Source: [Clostridium] methylpentosum DSM 5476 (lineage in GTDB: Bacteria > Bacillota > Clostridia > Oscillospirales > Ruminococcaceae). Taken from it: DNA of 64,000 bases. The translations under genes were made by a program, and so were the position numbers. Numbering within the stretch: the first letter of the stretch is position 1; each line of letters starts with the position of its first letter. The notes under the pieces were generated by a model. The model was not told the origin of the DNA. It did no database searches and saw only the letters and a program-made list of their open reading frames with translations. Below, piece after piece: positions 40,965-49,783 of the stretch. The DNA lies in contig EQ973338.1 of assembly GCA_000158655.1 (NCBI GenBank), positions 536,625 to 600,624 of the forward strand, written 5' to 3'.

Positions 40965-41840
40965 ATGCGCGAATTTTTTAAGAGCTGGCGCTTTAAAATC
41001 CTTCTCGGCGTGGTGGCGGTGTTTATCGGTGTCATGCTGTATGAGGCGTCCACCGGAGGACTGTCGGCCCCGAACGGGTTGATCGGCTCTCTGACCGCCC
41101 CCATTCAGCAGGGCGCTTCGGCGGTGTCCAACGGCGTGAGCGGTTTTTTTGATAAATTTCTCAACGCAGGGAATTACAAAAAGGAAAATGAAGAGCTCAA
41201 AGGGCAGATCGCTGATCTGCAGCAGCAGATTGTGGATTACGAAAAGATGAAGGAGCAGAATGAACAGCTCAAGGAAATCGCGGGCATCAAGGAGACAAAC
41301 CCCGATTTTGATATGGAACCGGCGACTGTCATCGCCCGCGATCCGAGCGATGCCTACGGCTCTTTTACAATCAACAAAGGCAGCGTAAACGGGGTCAAAA
41401 AGAACGACCCGGTAATCACCTCGGCGGGCCTGGTGGGGCAGGTGACGAGCGTAGGGCTTACATATGCTCATGTTACAACGCTGCTCAGCCCTGACCTTGA
41501 GATCAGCGGCTACGAGGTGCGTACCAAGGACACCGGCGTTGTGTCCGGTGAACTCGCCCTTTCGCAGGAAGGGTTCTGTCAGATGAAACACCTTTCTAAA
41601 GAGACAAGTATCGCAAAAGGTTACATCGTCTGTACTGCCGGTTCGAGCGGTCTCTATCCGCAGGACCTGATCATCGGCACCGTGCAAGAGATCAAGGTGC
41701 AGAACAACGGCATCTCCGCTTACGCGGTGATCAAACCCTCAGTCGATGTAACTGAAGTGACGAACGTCGCTGTGCTCAAGAGCTTTTTAGGACAGGGCGT
41801 AAACATTCCCGGCAATGAAGCTTCCTCCGAGCAAGAATAG
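40965..41840 (+). CDS. mreC: Rod-shape-determining protein MreC
   Basis: Bitopic elongasome scaffold that binds MreB, PBP2 and MreD. 291 residues: short cytosolic start, one membrane span (about 8-26, FKILLGVVAVFIGVMLYEAS), an extracellular coiled coil (about 62-110), and beta-barrel domains (ATVIARDPSDAYGSFTINKG near 119; GLVGQVTSVGLTYAHVTTLL). GACGAGGTGGCTT precedes the start. mreD follows after 9 bases. Confidence 0.93.
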   Translation: MREFFKSWRFKILLGVVAVFIGVMLYEASTGGLSAPNGLIGSLTAPIQQGASAVSNGVSGFFDKFLNAGNYKKENEELKGQIADLQQQIVDYEKMKEQNEQLKEIAGIKETNPDFDMEPATVIARDPSDAYGSFTINKGSVNGVKKNDPVITSAGLVGQVTSVGLTYAHVTTLLSPDLEISGYEVRTKDTGVVSGELALSQEGFCQMKHLSKETSIAKGYIVCTAGSSGLYPQDLIIGTVQEIKVQNNGISAYAVIKPSVDVTEVTNVAVLKSFLGQGVNIPGNEASSEQE

Positions 41841-41849
41841 GAGGAAGGA

Positions 41850-42368
41850 ATGAGAAAACAAACCAAGAACATATTAAAATGGATTGTTTATATTGTAACT
41901 TTGTTGGTTCTATTTATCATGCAGACCACTCCCGGCCTGTTTCAAATTTTTGGGACCCGTCCGATTTTAGTTCTCCCATTCGCCGTCTGCCTGTCCATGT
42001 TTGAAACCGAAAAAACCGCCGCAGTGCTCGGCGCACTTGCTGGCGGCCTTTGGGATATTTCCTCCGGCAAGCTGCTCGGATTTTCTCTGATCATAATCAT
42101 GTTGTGCTGTGTATTCTGCTCGCTGCTGGTGATGTATCTTGCAAAGCTCAACATTGTCAACGCGCTTTTCCTTTGTGCTGCAACTATTGTGATCTACATG
42201 TTTTTCAACTTTGTGTTCTACTACGCGATGTGGGGATTTGACAATTTGAGTGCCGTCGTGCTGCACAAGCTGCTTCCTGTCTCGGTTTATACCCTTGCGG
42301 TTACACCTATTATTTACTTTTTAACCAGGAGGATTTACTTTTGGTTTCACGACCCGGCAGACGAATAA
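41850..42368 (+). CDS. mreD: Rod-shape-determining protein MreD
   Basis: 172-residue integral membrane protein with five or six hydrophobic segments from about residue 10 (IVYIVTLLVLFIMQTTPGLF) to 160 (LAVTPIIYFLTRRIYF). Little conserved sequence, so the call leans on position between mreC and PBP2 together with PILVLPFAVCLSMFE and GALAGGLWDISSGKLLG, which are typical of MreD. AGGAGGAAGG precedes the ATG. Confidence 0.88.
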   Translation: MRKQTKNILKWIVYIVTLLVLFIMQTTPGLFQIFGTRPILVLPFAVCLSMFETEKTAAVLGALAGGLWDISSGKLLGFSLIIIMLCCVFCSLLVMYLAKLNIVNALFLCAATIVIYMFFNFVFYYAMWGFDNLSAVVLHKLLPVSVYTLAVTPIIYFLTRRIYFWFHDPADE

Positions 42369-42423
42369 AATGCATACACACGGTTGCTTGCAACCAGCCA
42401 TTTAGAAACGGAGTGCTGTCCAT

Positions 42424-44445
42424 ATGGCAACAGAATCGAAGAAAAAGACTGGGCTGATCCGTCTGATCGTTTTGATCTTGCTTGCTGTCGCCGCATTTGT
42501 GCTCTGCTTAATGCGCCTGATGGATTATCAGGTGGTTAAAGGGGATGACTTTGCAAAAGCGGCTCAGGCAACTACCGAAACATATGAAACGATCGAAACC
42601 TCTCGCGGTGAAATCACCGACCGCTACGGAAGGCCGCTCGTCACCAACAAGCTCGCTCTGAACCTCGAGATTGACAGGGCGGTGTTCTCGGACGAGGACA
42701 AGGAAAAGGAAAATGCCCAGATCAACAAAATGATCTACGAACTGACAAATCTCCTGAGCGAATCAGGGGAAGGATGGGTTGACACCTTCCCGGTTACTGC
42801 AACTGCACCCTACGAGTTTCTGTCGGGAGCAGACAGCGACATTGCGAAGCTCAAAAAGGCGCTCAATGTTCAGGATTATGCCTCTGCGAATGATTGTGTG
42901 CAGATGCTGATCAAAAACTGCAACATTGAGGGCTATACGGAAGAAGAGACCAGAAGAATCGCGGGTATCCGCGCGCAGATGCTCATGTCGGATTGGGGAA
43001 ATAACAATCCCTACCTCTTTGCAGAAGACGTTTCAAGCGCCACTTCGACCAAGCTCATGGAGCTCGGAGATTACATGCCCGGAGTGCGGGTTTCGGAGTC
43101 CTATGTGCGCGAGTATGTGAGCGGGACAATTGCTCCCCATCTCATTGGCTCGATGAGCAAGATCTTTGCGGAAGAGTATGATGATCTGAAACAGAAGGGC
43201 TACAAGATGAACGACACCATCGGACGCGATGGGGTGGAAAAGGTGATGGAGGATGAGCTGCGCGGCACCGACGGTGTGATGGTCGTCACCAAAAACAAAG
43301 ACGGGGAAATTGTCGATCAATACATGAAGCAGGAGCCGCAGCCCGGCAACACCATCATGCTCACCATTGACAAGAACTTTCAAAAAGAGGTGCAGGACGT
43401 GCTCGAGAACCGCGTACTGCAGCTGAGAGCGGGCAAGTACCCGGGGACCAAGGGCGCGGCAGCAACAGTACTCGATGTCAAGACAGGTGAAGCGCTTGCG
43501 CTCGCAACCTATCCGACCTATGACATCAACCAGTACAAAACCAACTACTCCGAACTGCTCGCCGATCCGCTCAAGCCTTTGATGAATCGCGCGCTTAACG
43601 AGCTCTACCGTCCGGGCTCCACCTTTAAAACGGTGATGACAGTCGCCGGGGTCAGCGAAGGAAAGATCACACCGACACGACAAATCAACTGTCAGAACCC
43701 CTACCGTATTTCAGACCGAGAATTTAGATGCCAGCAGTACGGTCACCGCGGACTGACGAATATTTACACTGCGTTGGAGCATTCCTGTAACATTTATTTT
43801 TATCAGGTGGGCGAGGATTTAGGAGAAGAGACGGTCTATAATTATGCACATGCTATGGGAATGGGCGAAAAGACAGGGCTGGAAATTAAGAATGCGGTCG
43901 GCCGTGTTTCGAGTAAGAAAACTTCTGAGGAGCTGGGAATTCGCTGGAATATCGGAGACATCTGCCAGACAGCGATTGGACAGTCAGAGACCTATATCAC
44001 CCCTCTCCAGATGGCAATTAGCACCATGGTGATCGCGAACAAGGGCACCCGGTACGAGACTCATCTGATCAAATCGGTAGAAAAATACGATTACAGCTCT
44101 ACCATCAAGGCAACTGAGCCGGTGGTTTTGGGGACGCTGGAGGACAAAAACAACGCCTTTGAAATTGACACCGAGGGAATGAAGCTGATGGCAGAAACAG
44201 TGAGTACATTAAAAGGGAAGAACGTTGCTGCTAAGTCGGGAACACCTCAGAAAACCGAAACTATTACCCACTCTGCTGCTGTTGCATTCTATCCCGCAGA
44301 CAACCCGGAAATTGCAATTTCTATTATGATTGAAGAGGGTGAAAACGCCAAGGAAACCGTTGGCGACATCATTGACGCCTACAACCGCACCAAGACGCAG
44401 GAGGATGCGCTCCCGCAGTCTAAGGAAGTGTTGATCGTCAAATAG
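42424..44445 (+). CDS. mrdA: Class B penicillin-binding protein 2 (elongasome transpeptidase)
   Basis: DD-transpeptidase of side-wall synthesis. 673 residues: cytosolic tail, one membrane span (about 11-30), a pedestal domain with RGEITDRYGRPL near 61, and the transpeptidase domain with catalytic Ser399 in PGSTFK, the SxN motif SCN at 454-456 and the third motif as KSG (604-606) rather than KTG. Ends with a charged tail. The usual partner gene rodA is not next to it. The next gene starts 176 bases on with its own promoter. Confidence 0.93.
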   Translation: MATESKKKTGLIRLIVLILLAVAAFVLCLMRLMDYQVVKGDDFAKAAQATTETYETIETSRGEITDRYGRPLVTNKLALNLEIDRAVFSDEDKEKENAQINKMIYELTNLLSESGEGWVDTFPVTATAPYEFLSGADSDIAKLKKALNVQDYASANDCVQMLIKNCNIEGYTEEETRRIAGIRAQMLMSDWGNNNPYLFAEDVSSATSTKLMELGDYMPGVRVSESYVREYVSGTIAPHLIGSMSKIFAEEYDDLKQKGYKMNDTIGRDGVEKVMEDELRGTDGVMVVTKNKDGEIVDQYMKQEPQPGNTIMLTIDKNFQKEVQDVLENRVLQLRAGKYPGTKGAAATVLDVKTGEALALATYPTYDINQYKTNYSELLADPLKPLMNRALNELYRPGSTFKTVMTVAGVSEGKITPTRQINCQNPYRISDREFRCQQYGHRGLTNIYTALEHSCNIYFYQVGEDLGEETVYNYAHAMGMGEKTGLEIKNAVGRVSSKKTSEELGIRWNIGDICQTAIGQSETYITPLQMAISTMVIANKGTRYETHLIKSVEKYDYSSTIKATEPVVLGTLEDKNNAFEIDTEGMKLMAETVSTLKGKNVAAKSGTPQKTETITHSAAVAFYPADNPEIAISIMIEEGENAKETVGDIIDAYNRTKTQEDALPQSKEVLIVK

Positions 44446-44540
44446 CCGAACTCAATTGGTTATATTTTGAAAAAAATAGTTCAGTATAGATAATATATTG
44501 AACTATTTTTTGCCATTTTATGAAAAAAACAAAAAACAGG

Positions 44541-44568
44541 TTTACATTCTCTTTTTTTGTGTTAGAAT
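44541..44568 (+). promoter_or_regulatory. Promoter of the MinD-like gene
   Basis: TTTACA (44541-44546), 16-base spacer, TAGAAT (44563-44568), about 55 bases upstream of the start. Confidence 0.6.
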
Positions 44569-44621
44569 TAGAGTAAGATTATTATGCACTTTGCCGACCA
44601 TGTGTCGGGTAGGAGGGACAA

Positions 44622-45350
44622 ATGAGCAGGGTGATATCCGTGACGTCAGGAAAAGGCGGCGTGGGGAAGTCGTCTTTTTGCTGTTACCTCGCCAGGGCGC
44701 TCGCCAGCCAGGGGAAATCCACGGTCGTCGTGGAGCTGGATTGCGGCCTGAGAGGGCTGGACATCATGCTGGGGGTCTCGGAATCGGTCTACGATTTTGG
44801 CGATCTTTTGAGCGGGCGCTGTGAGCTGTCCGACGCGGTCTGTCCCGTACCTGGAACCAGCAATTTATTCCTAATTGCAGCGCCGTCGGCATTTGAACGT
44901 TTTCCGACCTGTGACGAGGTTTCTTTCCTCTGCCGCAGATTGAAAAGCAAGTTTGATTACATTGTAATCGATACGTCCGCAGGGTATGCGCTGACGAAAA
45001 TTATTCCACAGGTATCGGATCAGGTGCTGCTGATTGTGACGCCCGATCCGGTCTGCGTCAGGGATGCATCCCTTGTTGCAGGCTGCCTGCGGCAGGCGGG
45101 AAACCAGTCGGTCCGGCTGGTGATCAATAAAGTGAACAGGAACACAGTTAGAAAAGAGCTGATGCCTGATCTTGACGCTGTCATCGACCGCGTCGGGGTG
45201 CAGCTGCTGGGTGTTATTCCCGAACACCGGGAAATTCTATTTGGATCTGCAAAAGGGCTGCCGCTTGAACCGGGCCGACTACCGGCCAAAGTATTCCGAG
45301 CGATTGCTGCCCGACTTGATGGGGAGCATGTCCCGCTGACCGTTCACTGA
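44622..45350 (+). CDS. minD: MinD-like ParA-family ATPase without the usual Min partners
   Basis: 242 residues with the deviant Walker A SGKGGVGKSSFCCYLARAL near 9, ELDCGLRGLDIMLGVSE (switch I region) near 38, YIVIDTSAGYALTKII near 112 and LVINKVNRN near 167; overall closest to MinD. In clostridia the order mreBCD-pbp-minC-minD-minE-rodA-mgsA is common; here minC, minE and rodA are missing. The C-terminus ends FRAIAARLDGEHVPLTVH, without the amphipathic Lys/Phe-rich helix that anchors MinD to the membrane. It may act differently from classical MinD. GTAGGAGGGACAA precedes the ATG. Confidence 0.75.
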   Translation: MSRVISVTSGKGGVGKSSFCCYLARALASQGKSTVVVELDCGLRGLDIMLGVSESVYDFGDLLSGRCELSDAVCPVPGTSNLFLIAAPSAFERFPTCDEVSFLCRRLKSKFDYIVIDTSAGYALTKIIPQVSDQVLLIVTPDPVCVRDASLVAGCLRQAGNQSVRLVINKVNRNTVRKELMPDLDAVIDRVGVQLLGVIPEHREILFGSAKGLPLEPGRLPAKVFRAIAARLDGEHVPLTVH

Positions 45351-45415
45351 CACTTTTGGTATAAAACAGCATGGATTGAGGAAATAAGGATCATTACTTA
45401 AGGAGGAAAAGCACA

Positions 45416-45823
45416 ATGAACATCGCACTCATCGCACACGATTCAAAAAAAGAACTCATGGTACAATTTTGCATTGCTTACTGCGGTATTTTGAGCCGAC
45501 ATACCCTTTGTGGAACTGGAACAACGGCCAAGCTCGTCTCTGAGGCAACGGGCCTAAATATACAGCGCTTTCTGAGTGGAAAGCAGGGCGGCGACCAGCA
45601 GATTTCAGCGCGTATCGCCTATGACGAAGTCGACCTTCTCTTATTTTTCCGGGACCCGCTTGCGGACAAGAGCCGGGAGGTCAATGAAATCGACATGCTC
45701 CGCCTCTGCGACGTGCACAATATCCCGCTCGCAACCAACATTGCGACCGCTGAAGTTCTGATTCACGGCCTTGAGCGCGGTGACCTCGATTGGCGCAACA
45801 TCGTCAATCCACAACAGAGATAA
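45416..45823 (+). CDS. mgsA: Methylglyoxal synthase
   Basis: Converts dihydroxyacetone phosphate to methylglyoxal and phosphate, a bypass under phosphate limitation. 135 residues: N-terminal IALIAHDSKKELM with the conserved His8, TGTTAKLVSEATGLNIQRFL, the catalytic GGDQQ near 58, LLLFFRDPL near 75 and NIPLATNIATAEVLI near 101. TTAAGGAGGAAAAGCACA is a strong ribosome site. It is the last gene of the shape cluster. Confidence 0.93.
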   Translation: MNIALIAHDSKKELMVQFCIAYCGILSRHTLCGTGTTAKLVSEATGLNIQRFLSGKQGGDQQISARIAYDEVDLLLFFRDPLADKSREVNEIDMLRLCDVHNIPLATNIATAEVLIHGLERGDLDWRNIVNPQQR

Positions 45824-45829
45824 ACAGGA

Positions 45830-45857
45830 TTGTCTAAATAGAAATCTAAAATAAAAC
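45830..45857 (+). promoter_or_regulatory. Possible hisS-aspS promoter
   Basis: TTGTCT (45830-45835), 16-base spacer, TAAAAC (45852-45857), just upstream of the T-box. The -10 is weak. Confidence 0.4.
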
Positions 45858-45884
45858 AATGCTGCCCTGAATTGGGCAGAGTTT

Positions 45885-46127
45885 AAATGCCTTGATGGGG
45901 AGGAGTACCCACGCGCGCGGATTCCAGAGAGGACGGCATCTGGTGCGAGCCGTTTTCCGGCAGCGGTGGCGAAGACACCTCTGAGCAGCCCTGTGATCTA
46001 AAGCAGGGCCGTACCCCCGCGTTAAGGGGAGTAGAGAGGTGCGGTTATTTTTGCCGCATGAACTGGGTGGCACCACGTGGAGTTTGCTCCTCGTCCCTTG
46101 ACAGGACGGGGGGCTTTTTCTTTTTTT
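45885..46127 (+). promoter_or_regulatory. T-box leader of hisS-aspS
   Basis: tRNA-sensing antitermination leader. The T-box sequence AACTGGGTGGCACCACG is at 46061-46077 and the terminator at 46089-46127. Stem I shows GGAGG (45899-45903) with an AGTA motif (45904-45907) opposite CCTC (45978-45981). The triplet just before the single unpaired A next to that helix is GAC (45974-45976), an Asp codon; CAC (His) overlaps it at 45976-45978. The acceptor-pairing bulge is TGGC, complementary to GCCA, the end of a G73 tRNA such as tRNA-Asp. Confidence 0.92.
46089..46127 (+). terminator. T-box terminator of hisS-aspS
   Basis: CCTCGTCC (46089-46096) pairs with GGACGGGG (46104-46111, one G-U), followed by a long T-rich run. 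Confidence 0.85.
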
Positions 46128-46202
46128 GTGCGCCTGGATCAATTCAAAAAGTGAATTCCAGCCCCTGCCACCCGAGCAGGGCGCTGATCTGAAAGGAATG
46201 GG

Positions 46203-47522
46203 ATGAATAAAATGAAACTGTTAACCAAAGCGCCGCGGGGAACCCAGGATACACTGCCCTCCGAGAGCCACAAATGGCAGTTTATCGAAAACCTGGCACT
46301 GGATACGGCAAGATTGTACGGATTCCGGGAAATCCGGGTCCCCACCTTTGAGCACACCGAACTGTTCAAGCGCTCGGTGGGGGACACCACCGACGTGGTT
46401 CAAAAAGAGATGTTCACTTTTGAGGACCGAGGCGGTCGATCCCTTTCGCTCCGCCCCGAGGGGACAGCGGGCACGGTGCGCGCCGCACTCGAAAATGGCT
46501 TGCTCGGCGATGCGCTGCCGGTCAAACTCAGTTACGTAGTGTCCTGTTTCCGCAATGAACGTCCTCAGGCGGGCCGGTTTAAGGAGTTCCACCAGTTTGG
46601 CGTTGAGATGTTCGGCGCTGCGGCGCCTGGCGCGGACGCAGAGGTCATCGGGGTTGCAAATGACATCTTTGAGCAGCTCGGCATTCAAAACCTTGAGCTG
46701 CAGATCAATTCGATTGGATGCCCTGAATGCCGTGCGAAGTATCAGCAGGCGCTCAAGGACTATTTTTCCGCGCACCTCGGCACCCTCTGCGGCACCTGCG
46801 AGGAGAGGCTGGAAAAAAACCCGATGCGTCTGCTCGACTGCAAGGTACCGGAGTGTGCGGAGATTGCCAAGGACGCGCCGGTGATTTTGGACTACATCTG
46901 CAACGACTGCCGCAAGCACTTTGAGCTGACCAAGGTCAACCTCCAGGCGATGGGCATTGCATTTGTGGTCAACCCCCGCATTGTGCGCGGTCTCGATTAC
47001 TACACCCGCACAGTGTTTGAGTTTGTCTCAAACGACCTCGGCGCGCAGAGCACAGTGTGCGGCGGCGGACGGTACGACGGCCTTGTCGAAACCCTCGGCG
47101 GGAAACCCACTCCGGCGCTCGGATTCGCAATGGGTCTCGAGCGTCTGCTCATGATCCTCGATAAGCAGGGGATTGAGCTCCCCTCGCCACAGTCCTGCGA
47201 CCTCTACATAGCCTCGATCGGGGAGGAGGCCGCGCTCAAGGCGGCGCAGCTCACCTCGCTGCTGCGCAAAGAGGGCTTTTTTGTCGAGTTTGACACAGTG
47301 GGCAGAAGTCTCAAGGCGCAGATGAAATACGCTGACAAGCTCGGCGCAAAGCTGTCGATGGTCATCGGCGACGACGAGGTCAGCTCCTGCAAGGCAAAAC
47401 TCAAGGATATGGGTGACGGCGAAACCAAGGAAGTCGAATTTAAGGATTTGCCCGAAGCGGTCTATCAAAAGCACCTCAAAGATCTCGCGGACGAAGTGAC
47501 CGACGAGGAAATTCAGTTTTAA
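46203..47522 (+). CDS. hisS: Histidyl-tRNA synthetase
   Basis: Class II synthetase charging tRNA-His. 439 residues: motif 1 GFREIRVPTFEHTELFKRSVG near 40 (in parts), motif 2 VSCFRNERPQAGRFKEFHQF near 112, the HisRS signatures VRGLDYYTRTVFEF near 261 and GGGRYDGLVETLGG near 284, motif 3 GFAMGLERLLMIL, and the C-terminal anticodon-binding domain. Two Cys pairs (CPEC, CNDC type) occur in the insertion domain. AAAGGAATGGG precedes ATG at 46203. First gene behind the T-box; aspS follows 19 bases on. Confidence 0.97.
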   Translation: MNKMKLLTKAPRGTQDTLPSESHKWQFIENLALDTARLYGFREIRVPTFEHTELFKRSVGDTTDVVQKEMFTFEDRGGRSLSLRPEGTAGTVRAALENGLLGDALPVKLSYVVSCFRNERPQAGRFKEFHQFGVEMFGAAAPGADAEVIGVANDIFEQLGIQNLELQINSIGCPECRAKYQQALKDYFSAHLGTLCGTCEERLEKNPMRLLDCKVPECAEIAKDAPVILDYICNDCRKHFELTKVNLQAMGIAFVVNPRIVRGLDYYTRTVFEFVSNDLGAQSTVCGGGRYDGLVETLGGKPTPALGFAMGLERLLMILDKQGIELPSPQSCDLYIASIGEEAALKAAQLTSLLRKEGFFVEFDTVGRSLKAQMKYADKLGAKLSMVIGDDEVSSCKAKLKDMGDGETKEVEFKDLPEAVYQKHLKDLADEVTDEEIQF

Positions 47523-47541
47523 ATACAAGGAGATAAAAAAG

Positions 47542-49323
47542 ATGGCAGACAAGATGAACGGACTCAAAAGAACCCACTACTGCAACGACGTGCGGATGGA
47601 CTGCGTGGGTCAGACTGTGGTAGTTGCGGGATTTGTGCAGAAGCGGCGCGACCTCGGAAACCTCGCTTTCCTCGATCTGCGCGACCGCACCGGCATCGTG
47701 CAGCTTGCGTTTGACGATGCCTCTGACCGGACTGTATTTGACAAGGCGACCACCTGTCGCGCGGAATTTGTGCTGATGGCAAAGGGAACGGTGCGGGAGC
47801 GGGAGAGCAAAAACCCCGACCTCCCCACCGGCGATATCGAGATTTTTGTCGACGACCTGCGCGTTCTCTCCGAGGCTGAAGTTCCCCCGTTTGAAATCAC
47901 CGACAACACCAATGTCAACGAGGAGCTCCGTCTTAAATACCGCTATCTCGACCTGCGTCGCGGCGAGATGCAGCAATCGCTGTTCATGCGTCACAAGATC
48001 ACCAAGGCGGCGCGCGACTACTACGATGAAAATGGCTTTATTGAGATTGAGACCCCGATTCTCATCAAATCCTCCCCTGAGGGTGCGCGAGACTACCTCG
48101 TTCCCTCCCGCGTGCACCCGGGCAAATTCTTTGCCCTGCCACAGTCTCCCCAGCAATACAAACAGCTGACTATGCTCGCTGGATTTGACCGTTACATGCA
48201 GATCGCCCGCTGCTTCCGAGATGAGGACCTGCGCGCCGACCGTCAGCCCGAATTCACCCAGATCGACCTCGAAATGAGCTTTGTCGATGTCGACGACGTC
48301 ATCGAGGTCAACGAGGGGTTTGTGCAGTACGTGTTCAAAAAGATCCTGGATGTGGACGTTCAGTTGCCGCTGCGCCGCATTCGCTATGAGGAGGCAATGA
48401 ACCGATTCGGATCGGATAAGCCAGACACCCGGTTCGGCCTTGAACTCACCGACCTGTCCGACCTGCTGCGCAACACCGAATTCAAGGTGTTTGCAGGAGC
48501 GCTTGAAACGGGCAGCGTACGTGCGATCAACGTCAAGGGGGGAGCGGACAAGCTCTCCCGCAAGGAAATTGATAAACTCGTTGAGTTTGTCAAGACCTAC
48601 AAGGCCAAGGGGCTTGCCTACACCCGTTGGACCGCCGACAAAGCGACTTCGAGCTTTGAGAAATTCCTCAGCGAGGAGGAGGTCACCGCCCTGCGCGCAC
48701 GGATGAACGCTGAGCCGGGGGATGTGATCCTCGTTGTGGCCGACCCCTCCAATGCGGTGGTGTTTGACAGTCTCGGCGCGCTGCGCTGCCACCTGGCCGA
48801 TAAGCTCGGCCTCATTGAGGACAACAGCTATGACCTGCTGTGGGTCACCGATTTCCCGTTGTTTGAATACGACGAGGAAGAGGGACGTTACGCGGCAAAG
48901 CACCACCCCTTCACCGCGGTGGCGGACGAGGACGCGGACAAGCTGCTCAGCGACCCGGTGCACTGCCATGCCAAGGCGTACGATCTCATTCTCAATGGCT
49001 GCGAACTCGGCGGCGGATCGATCCGGATCAATGACCCAGAGATGCAAAGCAAGATGTTCAAGGCGCTCGGTTTCACCGAAGAACAGGCGCAGGAGCAGTT
49101 CGGCTTCCTTATCAACGCCTTCAAATACGGTGCGCCCCCCCACGGCGGCATGGCGTATGGACTCGACCGTCTTGTCATGCTCATGCTCGGCAAGCCGAGC
49201 ATCCGCGACGTCATCGCCTTCCCCAAGGTGCAGAACGCGAGCGAGCTCATGACCCAGTGCCCCGCTGAAGTCGATCCCAAGCAGCTTGAAGAGCTGTTTA
49301 TCGAAACGGTGGAGAAAAAATAG
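47542..49323 (+). CDS. aspS: Aspartyl-tRNA synthetase (bacterial type)
   Basis: Class II synthetase charging tRNA-Asp. 593 residues: OB-fold anticodon domain (about 15-105), motif 2 RCFRDEDLRADRQPEFTQID near 218, the bacterial GAD insertion domain (about 290-420), and motif 3 GGMAYGLDRLVMLMLGKPSI near 534. ACAAGGAGATAAAAAAG precedes the ATG. It shares the T-box leader with hisS, whose specifier geometry fits Asp; the operon ends in a hairpin at 49331. Confidence 0.97.
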   Translation: MADKMNGLKRTHYCNDVRMDCVGQTVVVAGFVQKRRDLGNLAFLDLRDRTGIVQLAFDDASDRTVFDKATTCRAEFVLMAKGTVRERESKNPDLPTGDIEIFVDDLRVLSEAEVPPFEITDNTNVNEELRLKYRYLDLRRGEMQQSLFMRHKITKAARDYYDENGFIEIETPILIKSSPEGARDYLVPSRVHPGKFFALPQSPQQYKQLTMLAGFDRYMQIARCFRDEDLRADRQPEFTQIDLEMSFVDVDDVIEVNEGFVQYVFKKILDVDVQLPLRRIRYEEAMNRFGSDKPDTRFGLELTDLSDLLRNTEFKVFAGALETGSVRAINVKGGADKLSRKEIDKLVEFVKTYKAKGLAYTRWTADKATSSFEKFLSEEEVTALRARMNAEPGDVILVVADPSNAVVFDSLGALRCHLADKLGLIEDNSYDLLWVTDFPLFEYDEEEGRYAAKHHPFTAVADEDADKLLSDPVHCHAKAYDLILNGCELGGGSIRINDPEMQSKMFKALGFTEEQAQEQFGFLINAFKYGAPPHGGMAYGLDRLVMLMLGKPSIRDVIAFPKVQNASELMTQCPAEVDPKQLEELFIETVEKK

Positions 49324-49330
49324 AAAGAAT

Positions 49331-49362
49331 AAATCCCTGAAGGAAACATCCTTCAGGGATTT
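49331..49362 (+). terminator. hisS-aspS terminator
   Basis: AAATCCCTGAAGGA (49331-49344), loop AACA, TCCTTCAGGGATTT (49349-49362). Confidence 0.8.
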
Positions 49363-49474
49363 ATCATTGATGTCCTGTTTTTCAACTTTCACAATATACC
49401 CTGCCGATCTTTGCGGCCGTGCAAGTCTGATTGCCAGAGCATTCCCTCCAACTGCACTTTTTAAGAGTCAAGAT

Positions 49475-49542
49475 CACCGGTTCAACCGGTGGCTTGCGCC
49501 ACCCCTAAAAGGGGTTATTACCGGCTTAGTCCCTAAAAGGGG
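49475..49542. repeat. Row of small hairpins, likely mobile-element end
   Basis: Consecutive exact hairpins: CACCGGTTcAACCGGTG (49475-49491), TGGC-ttgc-GCCA (49490-49501), ACCCC-taaaa-GGGGT (49501-49515), with CCCTAAAAGGGG repeated at 49531-49542. The pattern resembles the folded ends of IS200/IS605-type elements, but no transposase or accessory gene is present. The rest of 49363-49743 shows no supportable gene. Confidence 0.45.
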
Positions 49543-49742
49543 CACTGAATTATATTATCGCATCACACGCACTGCAACCCTTGAACGGGTCGCAAGATTT
49601 CTTCCGACTTTGTGCGATAATTTTAAGCATGGTTTTAACGTCAGATGGGCTTGCATAAAGCTCACCCTCTTTCTTGTAGCTCTGCTCTTTTTTCTTCCCC
49701 CGGTAAAACCGGAGAATTTTTTCCACGTCTAAAGACACCATC

Positions 49743-49774
49743 AAAAAACCGGACGGCACATACCTGCCGTCCGG
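49743..49774 (-). terminator. Terminator of the AI-2E-type permease gene
   Basis: CCGGACGGCA (49749-49758) and TGCCGTCCGG (49765-49774); on the minus strand it is followed by T6. Confidence 0.85.
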
Positions 49775-49783
49775 ATTCCAGTT

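Noticed and set aside
46073-46078. CACGTG core that could suggest a parS site
   Set aside because: The flanks do not match TGTTNCACGTGNAACA; it is part of the T-box sequence GGCACCACG.
47476-49392. Long open frame opposite aspS
   Set aside because: Antisense shadow of aspS, with no motif and no ribosome site.
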